A stretch of 64,000 nucleotides of DNA from Tetrahymena thermophila SB210 (lineage: Eukaryota; Ciliophora; Oligohymenophorea; Hymenostomatida; Tetrahymenidae): positions 682,001 through 746,000 of the forward strand of contig NW_002476188.1 in assembly GCF_000189635.1 (NCBI RefSeq), written 5' to 3'. This document shows, piece after piece, positions 37,901 to 52,400 of the stretch (the first letter of the stretch is position 1; every line of letters begins with the position of its first letter). The position numbers were made by a program, and so were the translations under genes. The notes under the pieces are model-generated. The model searched no databases, was not told the DNA's origin, and was given only the letters and a program-made list of their open reading frames with translations.

Positions 37901-40900
37901 TTTTTTGTGCCAAAAATATTATAAATTTTATTTTTTTTCAAATCAGAGTATCTATCCAACAGTTTAATAGGTGAATCTTGGTTATTATTAACACTCTTTT
38001 AAGATTATTCACCTTAAGTTTTAAAATTGAAGATGTTATAGATATGAGAGTTGTTATTAAAATTTTTAATATAACTGCTTTAACCTAAATATACATTTTC
38101 TTTTGTAACATTTTCTTAAAGTATCCTTGCTGATCTTTCCTCACTCATTTCTAGAAAAGAAGGAGGATATCTACTATTTTCTGATTTATAATTGCTTACA
38201 TTATTGTTATTTATAGTTTCATTTCTTTAAATTGTCCTAAATTTCTTAATATCAAAGTTTCTGTCAGTAGTACTTTATTTATTTTTCAAATTTTAATTTA
38301 TATTTTACTATTTTATCATTTCGTTGCTTAAAAGCTGGTCAATTTAGCTAAAATTGAGGTTTTGTAAATTTTTGCTAATACTTTTTTTAAAGGATTTTGT
38401 TATTGGCGAGAGCAAAGTAAAACTTTTTAATGTTTCAGAATTATTGCCTAAAGGTGTTATATTTTATATTTACGAGGTAATGTCAAATATCTCACTTTAA
38501 TTCTTACCTGGCGATGATATTTATTTTTTATACAAGCTTGATTAGTTGGTTTAATACTTTTCTTATTCTTTAAAAAATTGTTTTTTTTTCATATCTTTTA
38601 AGTAAAGCTTTGCTAATTTTCTTAGTATATTGCTTGCCTCTTCAAATTTATTTTAGCGAAAATAACCCAACAATATGACATAGTAGTTTATCATTTCTCT
38701 TTTATTAGAATTCTATAAATAAATTTAGCTAATACTTGTTGTTTCTAATGTAATATCCTCAAAGATATCCCATAAATATAAATTTTATTCATCTAAATAG
38801 CAAGAAAGAGCCTTTAAATAATTTTAATTTCTACTATACAAGTTCCAGTAGAGTTAATCTTTTTCATTTATTTATTATTACCTATATATAAAATATTTTA
38901 ATTGATTTTTTTTCAATTATTATTTTTCAGTTGTTATACTTTATTATTACTACTACTACATAAAAGCTGGCATAGACTAATCAATCTAAGAGTTCGTACT
39001 AAACAAACTACTTCTCAAATTAATTGTAAATCTTTTAATTGTATTTGATAAGCTACTACCTTCATCATTATCAGAATACATATCGAGTTCATACTTTGCA
39101 TAAATAATAGATTTTTGAAAATGTTCGATCGCTTCTTAAAATCTACCACTATTGTAATGAAGTATTCCCATATTATTATGACAAACTCCTAGTGCACGAT
39201 AGTTACCAAATTATTAGAAATATTGAATTTAAATATTTAAATTGAGCAAGGAAATACTTTGGTTTTCAGTATAAAGGTTTTGAGTTGTAAATTATAATAT
39301 TTTAAATAAATTCTAAAAGCTGTAAAGCAATTCTTAAGTATCACTAGAGTAACATACTCCTTCAAAATCAGAGAAAATATGGTCATCAATATGAATTTAA
39401 TTGTCTTCATCGTACGAGATATTCAAAAAAGAGTCATTTTAATAAGTAACTTCTTAAAGTTTGGTACTTTGTATTTAGATTTAATTTAAGATATTAGTGA
39501 GATGTATTACAGGTTGCATCAAATATCTTCCAAGTTATAGTGAATAGTAAAACTGAACTATAAGTATACAAATAATGAGTCCCCAGCTAGAATATGTAAA
39601 TAGAATCTTGTAAAATTGCAACGTAGAGTACAGATTTTAAGAGAACTGTTCCATTTTTTCTTTAGAAAGAACATCTAAAAATAAAAAAATATTTTTTAAT
39701 TAGTATTTGCTTTGTGGGTTTACTGATTTTAAAGTTTCTAATATAGGAACTTTATCTATCATTGATATGATATTAACTATTACGAAACATGCTGTTCCGT
39801 TTCTTTAATATTCAAAAGAGTTCTAGTTATAATCATACTACTAAAAAATATCAACTGAGTTGCTGTTATTTAAAATATACTATTTATATTAATTTATGTT
39901 ATCAATAAATATTTTAGATTAATTTTAATCATTTAAATAATCTGTTTCTACTTATTAAATTGTTAGAATTTGATCGTATTTTTAACTTTATTAAGAATTA
40001 TATACAATAGTTTGGGTACTAGGATCTAACAGCATCTAAAATTTAGAATTCTACCCAAAATTTTAAAAATACTGAGGAATTTATTACAAATCTAATGTAG
40101 TGCATAATATTGAATATAATTTGCTTTCTAAATTAGGATTATCTTCTATGAATTTTATATGCCTTTAGCAAAAAGTACTACTTAAATACGATGAACCATC
40201 TGCATATTATATTTATGGAGGAAAAGTGACAGTAGAAATATTATTAGCAGTTTCACTATAATAAAATCTACACCTGATATCTAATTTATAAATTCCATCA
40301 TATGGGCAACCTGGAGGTTTTTAATAGTTAGAAGGAGTTGTGTTATTCATACTGGCCATGTAAATAAGTCCATCGTATTAATGGCCTAGATAAAGTTCTT
40401 TTTAGCTTAGCCATCTTGTAGTTTAAATTTTATTGTTAAACAAAATAGCCTTCCAAATTGAATCGATACGTGTTGCGCCAACCATTTGCTGCAATTGTAT
40501 TTAGTCAAATTCTGATAAATATCCCTGGTTCACAAGATGCCTTTTTATATAAAAATAATTCAGATCACAAATATCATGATTTGCTTTATCTTTGATATTA
40601 TTTCTTCTACTTTTGTATGTTTATAAATACAATAAAATAATAATGATAACTAGCTAGCTACATAACTAATATACAAATAAAACAACTACTCAACTAATAT
40701 TTTAAATTACCAAACACTAGTATAGATTGTATTCTCCTTAAATAACTCTAGAACTTGTAGATTTTCATCATTATAATAGGATCGATCAATATTATGAATA
40801 GCAGGTTTATAATGAAAATTTTATTTTACTTTTTTCTAGAGATTTCTTCCCATAAATTCATTAAGAAGATTCATTTACCATGCAATCTTTTATACTTATT

Positions 40901-41144
40901 GATTTATTTAAAATACAATTGCTTAGTTTTAGAGATAAGAGCTGTTGATTTAATCTTAATATAACTCTTCTGCAAACTCATAAATAATTTAATTGTTAAT
41001 AAAATAGTAAAACCACAGGCTAATAAAGGTAGTTACAACAAGGATTAGAGTTGGAAAGATAATTATGGTTGATATAACTAGTTAAATTTGATTTTATTTT
41101 AGTAGTTATTTTATAAAACTCAACTTATTCAGTTTCTTTTTCAT
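34969..41144 (-). CDS. dCache-TPR-VWA receptor paralogue 6 (longest member)
   Basis: Exon 1 is 40711-41144 (ATG 41142-41144), the intron 40541-40710 (170 bp) and exon 2 34969-40540 (TGA 34969-34971), giving 2001 residues. The short tail MKKKLNKLSFIKQ precedes membrane helix 1 (about 23-44, STIIIFPTLILVV). The Cache motif is CPYDGIYKLDIRCRFYYSET, with the usual QPT replaced by SET. Membrane helix 2 is near 468 and the TPR core near 600. A second TPR-like hairpin (QYYAIQLAKYQL, NPYQAALILTNLLEQ) lies just before the VWA front half (LISVCHSKFYKKR, SHDLVNEVLFKEED, near 1150-1190). The VWA back half (FLIYFTDQYF, LLILAVNE, NREH to VEFF) starts near 1900. The intervening linker of about 680 residues is the longest here and is rich in N, S, K and Q. 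Its C-terminal DNA is duplicated in the pseudogene at 27252. Confidence 0.88.
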
Positions 41145-42683
41145 TTATTTTGTTGTTGGTGTAACTAAGATAATTAGAATGTATTTATTTATTTGTTTTT
41201 TTATTAATTTTAATTTTAAATGCATAAAAATCAGTATTTGGTTTTTTTTACGATTAGCTGATTTTCTGAAAGATTACTAACTTTTTACAAATTATAATAC
41301 AGACAAAATTAAATATTGACCTCAAATAATATTTAAATGCAATCAAACTAAATATCATCTATAATTCATATTTCATAAATGATTTATACTTCCTCTTCCT
41401 TGAAAATTTCTTTTCGCTTTTTTCAATTCAATTTACATATTTATCATCCCTCATTTACATGAAAAACAACTGTGTAATTAAATATTTAATTTAATTTCTA
41501 GCTCACTAAAATATTGAAAAAAATGTAACAATATATTTTTATAATAAAATACAATTATTTTTAATTAAATTTTAAATAAAACTAAATTCTAAATGGTTAT
41601 ACTTAAATGTGTTTTGAATTTTAAAAATAATCATTTTTCAGACAAACAAATTAAGTTTACTACATAGTTAATCAAATTAAAAAAATTAAATATATATTTT
41701 ATTTGCAAAATTTTTATTTTTTTTTTCTAATAAATCCATTTTTATTTATAAAAAGCATAAAATATTTAAAAATTTTATAATTACTATTAAAATACAATTT
41801 GCTATAATAACTATATAACTTCAATAATCTTTTAGTTTACATTCATAGATTTTATCTAAATATTAAATAATTTACTTTTTCAGACTCTCTTTTTTAGCGA
41901 TTTATATTTCGACATAATCTTAGAGATTTTCAGGTATAATATTTAAAAAAATCTAATGTGACCTCATATATAAGAAATTTTTTTTGTGACATTAGAATAT
42001 GAATTAAAGATAGATACTAAAATATTAATATTATACATAAAGTGGTAAATAAATAAATTAGGTAGGTAGTGTTATATAAACTTATATAATAATAAGTGTA
42101 AAATATTCATAAGTTGACCTAAAAATTAAAAAGAATAAATATTTATTTTTTGATCAAATAAAGAAATTAAAATAAAATAATAACTTAAAATAAGTAAAAT
42201 ATTTTCTCAAGTAAAATAGAATTCATTATTTAATAAAATAAAGAAATTGATTAAATATTTAAAGGTATTTAATTTGATTCATTTTATGGAAATAATTGTA
42301 ATTTTTAAAAAATATTTATTTTATGAGAAAGAGTACAATAAGAGATTTTTATTGAAAACATATGAAATAATCTTTATTAACTTACATTTAAGTTGTCAAT
42401 TTTTAAATTAATCACAAAATATTAATATTTTGAATGATAATACCAAAATATTTTTCAATATTATAAATATTCTAAATTCATTTTTATTTGAGAATATATT
42501 CTGGTACATCACTAGTTTTTTTATTTTATTTTGAGATATTTCTTTCTATCCTTGCTTACTGGCTTACTTAATTACTTTATTATTTTATTATTGCTATTAA
42601 AGAGCTGATTTTTTTTAAATGAAATTAATTTATGCAGCCAACATAAAAATTTAATAGATTTTATTAATTATTATATTTAATTT
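41145..42683. other. intergenic, longest spacer in the array
   Basis: About 1.5 kb lies between paralogue 6 (start) and paralogue 7 (stop). An inverted repeat is present at 41952-41996. A pyrimidine-rich patch lies at about 41390-41460 but encodes nothing on either strand under the ciliate code. From about 42645 to the stop codon the sequence matches 56343-56388, marking the edge of the second segmental duplication. No RNA gene was recognised. Confidence 0.5.
41952..41996. repeat. inverted repeat in spacer
   Basis: The arms TCTAATGT (41952-41959) and ACATTAGA (41989-41996) pair perfectly. Pairing extends three more bases inward with one mismatch, closing a loop of roughly 23 bases. It is isolated, noncoding and of unknown role. 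It may be a chance palindrome in A+T-rich DNA. Confidence 0.35.
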
Positions 42684-45600
42684 TCAAAAATATTCTATCA
42701 TCATAGGTATAAGATTATTTTTGACATGCTCTCTTTGATTATAAATGTATTGGAGTAGCTTTTATTCACTGTTAAAAAATTTAATAATATTTTTTCCAGA
42801 AATTATTATATCTTGAAGTTCATCATACTCATAAGTTTGTTGTTGCTAATTAATCACTAAAATTAACAATTAAATATCTAGATTAAGCAAAAGCTGACTC
42901 AATTCATTTATAAAATCATCATTTTTAAATTATAGTTGTAGATCTGTAATATAAATTAAAATGATCTAATTTTATTTTTAAAGTTAAAATTGCTTATTTT
43001 TTTAGCTCTCTTTATATTTTTTCAAAGAAAGATAAATATTTATTTTTTCTTTTGTACTCAAAATGAATTATTTAAGAGCTGCTTGTATTCCTAAATGGAA
43101 TATTTCCTCTGAGTTTTTATTAATCTTTTTATTATTAAACTATTACTAATTTTCTTTGGCTTAATGGTAAAAATCGTTTTCACCTTTAACTTAATTTTCT
43201 TGTTTACCATTATTATTTTAATTATTTTCTTAGTTTTCTGATTAAAATTAACCAGCAATTAAATAATCATATTAGTTTGAGTAAAAATTATTTTTTTAAT
43301 TATTCGTTTAAATACATGGGCTTATATCATCATTTTGAATAGTTTGGGGTTATTAAATTCCATTAAATTAATTCGAAAAGGTTTCATTTAGTATATTAAG
43401 ATTTGTGTTCGAAGAATACTATTTTAAGCTTATATTTGACTTGCTTAATTAATCATAATCTAAATGTTCGTCTCCATTATGTTAATCAATTTTAAAGGTG
43501 TCTTTCTACACATTTGAGAACGAAGAATCTAAACGAAACGTTTAATTAATAATTTATGTTTCGTTTCTTAAACGATCGCCTTCTCCACCGTTTATTAGCT
43601 TACAAGGTGAGGATTCTAACCATTATTGTTAAAAATATTTTTATTGGCTTTCAATTTTATCAAACATTATCGGTGATACTTCTCTGATATTAAATTCTTA
43701 AAAATTCCTATTTTTACTTATTGAGTTAAATGAATTCTAAATATTTTGGTTGAAGTCACAGTTTTAGTTTTGTATATTTTCATTTAATTTTTCTTTTTTA
43801 CTTAACTCATTTTCTAAAGGTCTTTACTTAATTGACAAATCTTTTTGCCTTTTATGTTATCCCATAAATACTGGTAAAAAATTAAACTAATAATTTGGAA
43901 TTATAGATGAGATTGATTATTAAAGCAATTAATTTTATATTTTTTTAATTTATTAATAATTTTTATTTAAAAAATTAGAGATTTTTGAGTTTGTTTAAGT
44001 TTAAATCTTATTATTATTACTGTAAGTATTTTCTTTTATATCTAATGAACGATTAGCCCCATCATATTTAGATTCTTCATTTAAAAAAGAATCTTCATTA
44101 TTTTACTTCACTAGTTACTTTTATATAATACTACTTTTATCTAATTTACACACACTTTATTTATTTCTATTTGATGCTAATGGGCTAATTTCCTTTATAT
44201 CTTCATCTTGTTCTCCTTAGTTATTATTTACTTAATGTTATCGCCCTAAATTTATGTAATGTGAATCATTCTAAATATATTTTTGAGTATAAGAAATGAG
44301 CAATAGCTAAAGTAAATGTGGGTGGGATTTTATAATCTGGATATATATTTAAGCCATAAACTGTTCAAATATACTTTCATAAAAAGAATAACTGATTAAT
44401 CCGAAAGAATCTTAGTCTTTAAATAGAATATCTTTGAGTAGGTCTGAACTTATTTTACAAACTTTTTTGTTGCTCTTCCTTTACTGACAGGCTGTTATAA
44501 TATAAACATGAAAATTGCAATTCATTAACTGCTCATATGAATTTTTCATTTCTTCTAAGTCATCAGCAAAAATATTATTTCTACGAAATATATCAGATAA
44601 AATATTTAAAGCCTACGCCTTCAAGTGAGGTAAATAGTATCTACAAGATTCTAAGGAATTAGTTAAAATTGTTGCAGCTTTATTAAAATTTTAGCTTTAC
44701 GCTAAAAACTAAGCCTAACTCAAAGCGTAATACAAAAAATTCACATCTGAGCTGAATTCATATTTAGAAATTTTATCTGTATTATTGCATTTCTTAACTT
44801 TGTAAAAAGATAAAAACTTCTTTTTTGTGTTAGAGAGCATATTCAGTTGTATGGAATTTAAATAGTTTGATTTCCTTGCCTTTTTGTGATTTACTTATTT
44901 GATTATTAGTGTGTCTTTCTTCCTATTTGTTTTGTATTTTTTTTTAAAAGATGATTCTTTTCTTGTTTTCATATATGGATCTTCTTAGTAAATCGATTCT
45001 TTTTTTACTTTAAGATTAGATTCTTAATTTTAAAAGATTGAGAAAGATAGATTTTTTTATATTTGCTTTGCTTGCTTTTTTTAACTTTAGTGATGCTGGA
45101 TACTATCAAAAACTCCTTCAGCAAGACATGATAATCGCTTTTAATTACTTTAGCTGTAAATTTATTCCTTTTCTTACCCCTCTTTAAATTTTAGTGTTTA
45201 CTTTTTTACTATAGACTTCTTAATAGGAGACATTAAAACTTATGAAGTGTTAATTTAGCTAATTTAATTACTGTATACTGTTAACTTTTTTTAGAGAAAT
45301 AATGAATCTTCGGTATTCTACATGAACAAACTATTTTGAAGAGCTAATAATTTATTTGAAAAGTTTGAGATTGTTTAAGGTTTTTCTGATTATATTTCAT
45401 TTTAGTTATTTTTTTGTTCATAGTTTTTTATATATAATATACTTATTTTTTTTAATATATCCTCAGCATTTACCGTATCTTTAGATTGAAAGTATGAAAT
45501 CAATATTGGATAGTAATTGAACATTTCTCTTTTAAAAGATGGAGGAAGAAATATTTTACTTATTATTGCATTTTCTTTAGCAAGTTCATAATAAATATCC

Positions 45601-48427
45601 CATAAACCAGAATTAGAATTTAAATATTTTGATAGGGATTTAAGTAAATTTTCTTTTCTGTTAAATAGATTCCAGTAGAGTTATTCATTTTCAACTATAT
45701 CTTCAAATTAGAATGGAATTTCTTCTTTTTCATCTATCTGATTATACTTACCAAAACTTAATTTAGAACTTTTATTTTTGTTTTCAAGGATATTCATATT
45801 AAAAATAGAAGTGAGCCTCTTTTTTTATAAAGAAAGTTCTTCTTTTAAATTGTCGTGGGCGTAGATATTTAGCTCGTATTTAGCAAATATAACAGCTTTT
45901 TAAAAATTTTCTACAGATTCTTAATATCTACCACTGTTGTAATGAATTACTCCTATATTATTATAGCACACTCCTAATGCTCTATAATTACAAAATTTTT
46001 CAAAGTACTGAACTTGAATATTAAGATTAAGCAAAGAAGTACTCTCATTTTACTTAAGTATATTAGAGTTAGTAAATTTTAAAATTTTAAACATATTTTA
46101 GAAGCTGTTTAACAACTACTGTGTATCGCTAGAAAAGCAAATACCATCAAAATCTGAATTTATGTTAAATTCAAATTGTATTTAATCTTCAAAGCTCAAT
46201 ATTGAAACATCTGATTAAAATATTTCTTTTTGGCTCTTAAAATTCGTATTTGTCATTTGATATGTAGCTTGTTATGAATCTTTGATTAAATTATTACTCA
46301 ATTGCTAAATGCTTTGGTTTTTAATTTTGATTTACTTTAAAATATTTGTTAAATGAATAATAGGATGGATTAATAATCGCCCTAAGATTATCGAAAAGTA
46401 AAGCTAAAAAATGGTAGCCAATATTATTAAGACCCAACAACAGTAGCTAAATATTTAATTGTAGTATTTTATCTTAATTTAAAGGTCATTAGAATATTAA
46501 GTCATCTTCTCTTTCGAGAGCACATCCAAAAAGATAAATGCGCTTTTGAGCTAAAATTTTTTAGAAGAACTTCCTCTCTTTAATGCTTCAAAGCTAGGAA
46601 TTTTATCAATCATAATGATGAGATTTTGAATTACAAAACACACAGTCCCATTTCTATTATATTAGAATGTTCTCTAAAGTTATTCTGAATCTATCTAAAG
46701 CTCATTTATATTATCTTTCTAGTCTAGAATGTATTGAGACATCAAACTAATATTTTCAATGAAAATCTATGACTAACTTTAATCTTGGAGGTAATCTGTC
46801 TCTGCTTATTAAATTTTTAAGATTTGATCTCTTTTAATATTTATGATAGAAGAATCGTAAATAACCGTCAATTTTCTTGGATCCAAAATAATTTAAAATT
46901 TAGAGTTTTATCCAAAATTTTAAAAATATTGAGGAGTTTAAGTTAAGTCTAAAGTTATGCAGAGTACAGAATATTTTTCTGCTTAAGAGTTGGGATCTTA
47001 GTTAAAGTACCTCAATCTCCTCTAGCAAAAGACACTTGCTAAATAAGGATTAGCATTAGTATAAAATATTTAAGGATCATATAGAATTGTAGATATATCG
47101 GCCATAGTAGGTTTATAATAAAACCTACATCTAATATCAAACTTATAAGTGCCATTATAAGGACACCCTGGAGGAATAGGGTATGTTGTATAAGTTGTAT
47201 TTATGCTTGTCATATAAATCAGACCATCATAATCATGGGCATTAAAAATGTCTTTGATTTTTAGCCACATATTATTCTAATTTTAATTATCAAACTTAAT
47301 TGCTTTCCAAATCGAATCTAATCTATAACCATCATACAATTGTTTAATCTATCTTTCATCTAATTATTCTAAATAGCTAAAATTTACATGGTGCCTATAT
47401 ATTTAAAAATATTAATTTTAATAAGAAAATTAATTCATTCCTTATCATATGTGTTTGATATATTATTTTAATCTATTTTTAATTCTTACTAAATACTTTT
47501 AAAATTTAATTCTCAAAATAATTAAGAATAAAATGTAATTTATGCAAAATTAGTTCTGAGCACTTTAAAATTGTTAAATTATCTTAATATATTGATAAAT
47601 ATTTATTCATTTTATTATGTCAAGAATATTTAATTAGTTTTTTGATTACTACAATGTACTATTATTTTTAATATTAAATTTATAATAAAGATACCTTAAT
47701 AATCATTCATTATATATATTTATGACTAAATAAATATTTTGTTTATTTCAAATTTTTAAGAGTTGTCTTAATTGAATCAAAAATAAGTGACAATAAAATA
47801 ATAATATATTGAATAAACATATATTTATTTATATATTAATCATATGTTGCTTTATAGTAAGCTGATTAATTAGATTAGAAAATAGATTAAGTAAAATTAA
47901 TTTATTCTATAACTCATATGAGAAAATTATTTTAGATTGAAGTTAGTTATGTAAATAAATTAAAATTACCAGACACTCGTCTATATTGAGTTTTTCAAAA
48001 ACATATTTAATACAGTCTTGTTTTCTTTCATATAAAATGATCTATCTATATTATGGATTGCAGGAATATGTTTAGAGTTTTTAATTACTGCACCAAGTAG
48101 ATTTTTGCCTTAAAATTCATTAAGCAAGTTTATCTGCCAAGGAATCTTTTAAACCTGTGATTTTAATTAGAAAACTACAGCTAAATTTTATTACTTGGAA
48201 CTTTCTATTTAGTCTTAAAAGAGCTATTCTGCGAAGTCATTGATTAGATCAACGCTTACATTCTAAGAAAATTAAATGCTTGTAAAAGTTGCGAAGGTTA
48301 TTATTATGGTAGGAAATAGGGTTATAAATACTATTAGAATTTAAGTTAAATTGTTACTTATGTAAGCTTTTAACTAATTAGATATTCTATGCAATTTATT
48401 TTATTTTTTTTAACTTACTTCATCCAT
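42684..48427 (-). CDS. dCache-TPR-VWA receptor paralogue 7
   Basis: Exon 1 is 47970-48427 (ATG 48425-48427). The intron is 47395-47969, at 575 bp the longest in the array. Exon 2 is 42684-47394 (TGA 42684-42686), giving 1722 residues. MDEVSQKKQNKLHRISNQLK leads to membrane helix 1 (about 29-51, VFITLFPTIIITF). The Cache region has DYDGLIYMTS, CPYNGTYKFDIRCRFYYKPT and several N-x-T/S sites. Membrane helix 2 is near 475 and the TPR core near 634. The VWA-like front half (IITACQQRKSNKK, SSDLLKDILFKDQDSFGLI) is near 1120-1150 and the back half starts near 1630. Its closest relative is paralogue 9. The linker between the VWA halves contains a block (about 43830-44010) that paralogue 9 lacks. A small palindrome (AAACGAAAC against GTTTCGTTT, about 43530-43570) also falls in that linker. 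Confidence 0.88.
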
Positions 48428-49467
48428 TTTGCTATCTTTCTTATTAAATTTTAATAGTTTAAAATATACAAATGCGCTAGTTAATTATAAATTATTATTT
48501 CAAAATAGAAAATTCATGTTGAAAACTTTTTCATTATTTTAATAATTGATTTTGATTAAAAATTGATTGATTTTTAACACAATTTGATAAGTAATACTTT
48601 GTAGTACTAGTTTTATTTATTAATATTACAGTATCTCTATTGCCAGAGAAAAAAATTTAAATTAATTGCCATAAAATGCAAAATTTTAATTGCATTTTAA
48701 ACTCGTAATTATTTGATAATTTAATAATCAATTAAAGATAGTAATAGTATTTAAATAGTTATGTAACCAACTAATATTTATTTATTTATTCACAACTATG
48801 AAACAATAATTAAATATCTTTACCTTTTGAAAGACCTACTTTCTTGTGTCTAATTTATTCAAATCAGTATTTTATGAGTATGCCATTTTATCTAAATTGA
48901 TTTTAAGTTTCTGATCTTCTTTTTGTATTTAAAAATTTTATGAAAACTTATCAATCAGTAAAATATTTAAAAATATCTTATCATCAAAGAAAGCTTACAA
49001 AATTTTATAAGTATACATACCTAATTCTGCTTTTTTTTATTAGATTTATAAACCAACTATTTGAGTAAGAAACAATAAATAATTAAATTAATTATTATTA
49101 AATGATAGATAATTGTTAATATTATATTATTATAAAAGAAATTTATTTTTTAAATATTCAAAAACTCATTGTGTAAAATCTTTATTTATAATTCCAATTC
49201 TTGGATATTGTATTATTTTTAAATCTTTAATTTCATAAAATTGCATTTTTTAAACAAATAATTTGAAAAAAATTTTATGAAATCATTTTAAATCTTTGGT
49301 TTTATATATATTGCTTTTGCTAATAAAAGATAAATTATAAATTTAATAAGAATTAAGAAAGAAAAATACCAAAATTGTTTTTTATCAAAAAAAAAATGTT
49401 AATTTTATTTTTAAAGTTATTGTTTATGAAAAAGTTAAAAACATAAATTAGCACAACAAATGCTCAT
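48428..49467. other. intergenic, related to 61798-62841
   Basis: About 1 kb separates paralogue 7 (start) from paralogue 8 (stop). It is recognisably the same sequence as the spacer upstream of paralogue 9, with scattered indels. The stretch near the start codon (ACTTCATCCATTTTGCTATC at 48417) is almost identical in both copies. No coding frame or RNA gene was recognised. Confidence 0.5.
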
Positions 49468-52400
49468 TCAAAAATATTCAATCATCATTGGAAGAAAGTA
49501 ATTTTTAACATGCTCTCTGCAATTATATATGTATTGAAGCATTGTTTGTTCATCTTTAAAAAACAAAATAATTTATTTTCCTTTTATAAAAATATCTTAA
49601 AGATCAGAAAATTCTTCTAAAGATTAAGAATGATTCTTCGAAAGAACTAGAAGTTAGATATCCAAATTATTTAACAATAAACATAATTCCTTCAATAAAT
49701 TTTTATTTTTAAATTGTAACTCATTATCAGTTGCATAGATGATAAATTTTTGTATGGTCTTTGGTAATTTGAACTATTTTGTTTTTATTTAACTTTTAAA
49801 TGCATTCAACTCAAGATAATAATTGATTTTATTTTTTGTGTTTAATATAAATTACTTCAAAGCTGCTTGTATACCCTAATGAAATATAAATTCAGCACCA
49901 TATTTATCAATTTTATTATTGTAAAATTACATTCTTTGTTATTTTTCATTTAAATTATTTTTAATTTAATCATTCTAATTTTTCTAAAAATCAGCTTTCT
50001 AACCATTTTTACTTTTTTATATCTATAATTGCTGTTAAAATTAACTATCCTATTTCTCTAAAATATATGCTTATACATTATCAAAAAGTTAATAATGAGA
50101 ATTCTTCTCCTTAAACCTATTCTTTAGATACCGTTTGATATGATTTTATTTTGAGCAGTTGATAAGCTCAATGTTAATTTTAGATTTATTATATTTGTTA
50201 AAATTAAACTTATTTTTAAACTACCTTGTACAATAATTCATACTAATTTATTCTAAACTATGTATATCATCTGAAAAATTATTACTTAATAGATTAGTAG
50301 GTGAGTTTGTATTTTAGCTTTAAATTCCAAAATCATAATTTGAAAATTTTTATACATTTTTCGTATCACAAAAATTAATATTATTCTCTTGAATTTTTGA
50401 GTTTTCTTATAAATTCTATTGTTTTATAGAGCTCTTGAGATTATCTAGAGTATACTATTGTGACTCAAAATTCGAATTTTCATTTGTATATTCTTATCTA
50501 TTATCAAATAAGCTTTGGTTCTAATAATTTGTGTTTATTTTTTGCTACTTTACTTAAACTTGTCCATATTTTTAATTAATCTAAAATATATTATTTTAAG
50601 TAAATGGTATATTTTTATTTGCTTAAGATGAGGTATTTTAAATTATGTTTTATTAAGTTTAATTCGCTTGTTTGTAAAGCTATTCAAAAATTTTATCTAC
50701 TAGTTAAATATTAGATTGAAGTGTTTTTAATTTTATCTAGGAAATAACTTACTCATAAATATGGTCTTTATACTGATAATTTATTAATCCAAACACATCC
50801 TCCTACTTATGAAGTATATAATTATATAAATCACTGCAAATTTAATATATTTTTTTCTTATTTCTTTTTTTCTAACATGCTGAAATTACATATACATGAT
50901 AATTACACTCTGGCATCTATTCATAAGATGTCTTCATTTCTTCTAAGAATTCGTCTTTTATGTTGCACTAGCTAAATATCCTATGTAGCATATTTAGAGC
51001 TTGCAACTTTAAATGAGGTAAATAGTATTTACATTTTTCAAAGCAGTTTGTTAAGATAGTAGCTGCTGTATATTAATTATTAATTTTAATTTAATATTAG
51101 GCTTGGCTTAGAGCGTAATACTAAAAATAAATATCTGAATTAAATTCATAATCTTCGGATTATTAATTTTTTTTTTTAGTTTTTTTAAGCTTGTAAAAAG
51201 TAATGTTAGTTTATTTATCTTATTTGTTGGTTCTGATTATTCTTGTTTTTTAACTATTTAATGGGTATTAACTAGTATATCTTCTACTATATTCCATTGA
51301 ATATTAATTTTAGCACAAGTTTATAAATTTTTAATGAAACTTTTCTTACTTTCCCTTTTCTAAATTATCCTAAATATTTTCTTCTCTTTATAATTTGCTT
51401 CTGTGCTCTAATTACTTTTTAAATATGGAGTTCACTTTAGGTCTCATATAATACGTATCTATGTTTTAGCTGCTTTACTCTAAATTTAATTAATTTTTAT
51501 CATTGGAGTTTTTCTTTTTACTTTCATATTGAACTGTATCTACTGAGTTATTTTATGTTTCAAAAAAATTTTCTTTTATTTGAAGTGGATCTTTTTATTT
51601 TTCTTGGTTTATTAACTCCTAAAGCAAAAAAGACTCATCTTTATCTTATTTCTGGGAATTATTTGAAAAACTTTATCCCTTTTTGCTTCTTATTGAGTTA
51701 GGGTTTTATTTTTTACTTTCTCTAATAGGTGATATCAATAGTTAACCTACATAACACTCTTTATTTTAATAGAAAATTTCGTTCATAATTTAGAATTGAC
51801 ATTATTCTTATTTTTTATTTTTTTAGTGCTCATTTATTTCAAATTTATTAGTATATAAATCGCTAAGTATATTCAAAGTATCTTTAGCCCTTGACAATTC
51901 ATTAGTAAAGTAAAAACTCTTTAACATTACGTAATGAGTTAGCATTTCTCTTTCTTTTGATTAACCTAAAAAATTCTTAGTCAATTGCAACAACTCTGAA
52001 CCCTTTTCTTAGAAAATATCCCACATACCTGGGTTGTCTATCAAAAAATGAAATAAAGCTTTGACTAAATTTAATTTTCTGTTATACAAGTTCTAGTAGA
52101 GCTACTCAATTTCCTTTAAACTGTAAGTATCTTCACCTTCTTATTAAAAATTTAAATATTCCAAATATGTGTCCTATTTGTTTTAATCTTTTATGTTTTA
52201 ATTTTCAGATTTGTGTTTATTACTGCTGTCATATTTTGGATTATTGTGGGAATAAACATTTAATTCGTAGTTTGCATATATAATTGATTTTTAAAAATTT
52301 TTTATAGACTCCTAGTACCTTTGATTATTGTAATGTATTACTCCTATATTATTAAAGCAAACTCCCAAAGAACTATAATTCTTTATACTTTCAAAGTGCT

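Larger units (their letters stand above)
42645..50731. repeat. segmental duplication B, copy 1 (minimum extent)
   Basis: From about 42645 this region is collinear with 56343 to the window end. It covers the stop region of paralogue 7, the whole of paralogue 7, the spacer with its upstream end, and the C-terminal part of paralogue 8. The matching point to base 64000 is about 50731, so the true right end cannot be seen. Divergence is visibly greater than in duplication A, with many substitutions and several indels of 20-200 bp in linkers, the intron and spacers. This event is older. Confidence 0.8.

Noticed and set aside
47070-47270. Short minus-strand gene of 66 codons
   Set aside because: It is the Cache core of paralogue 7 cut out by Gln-coding TAA/TAG.
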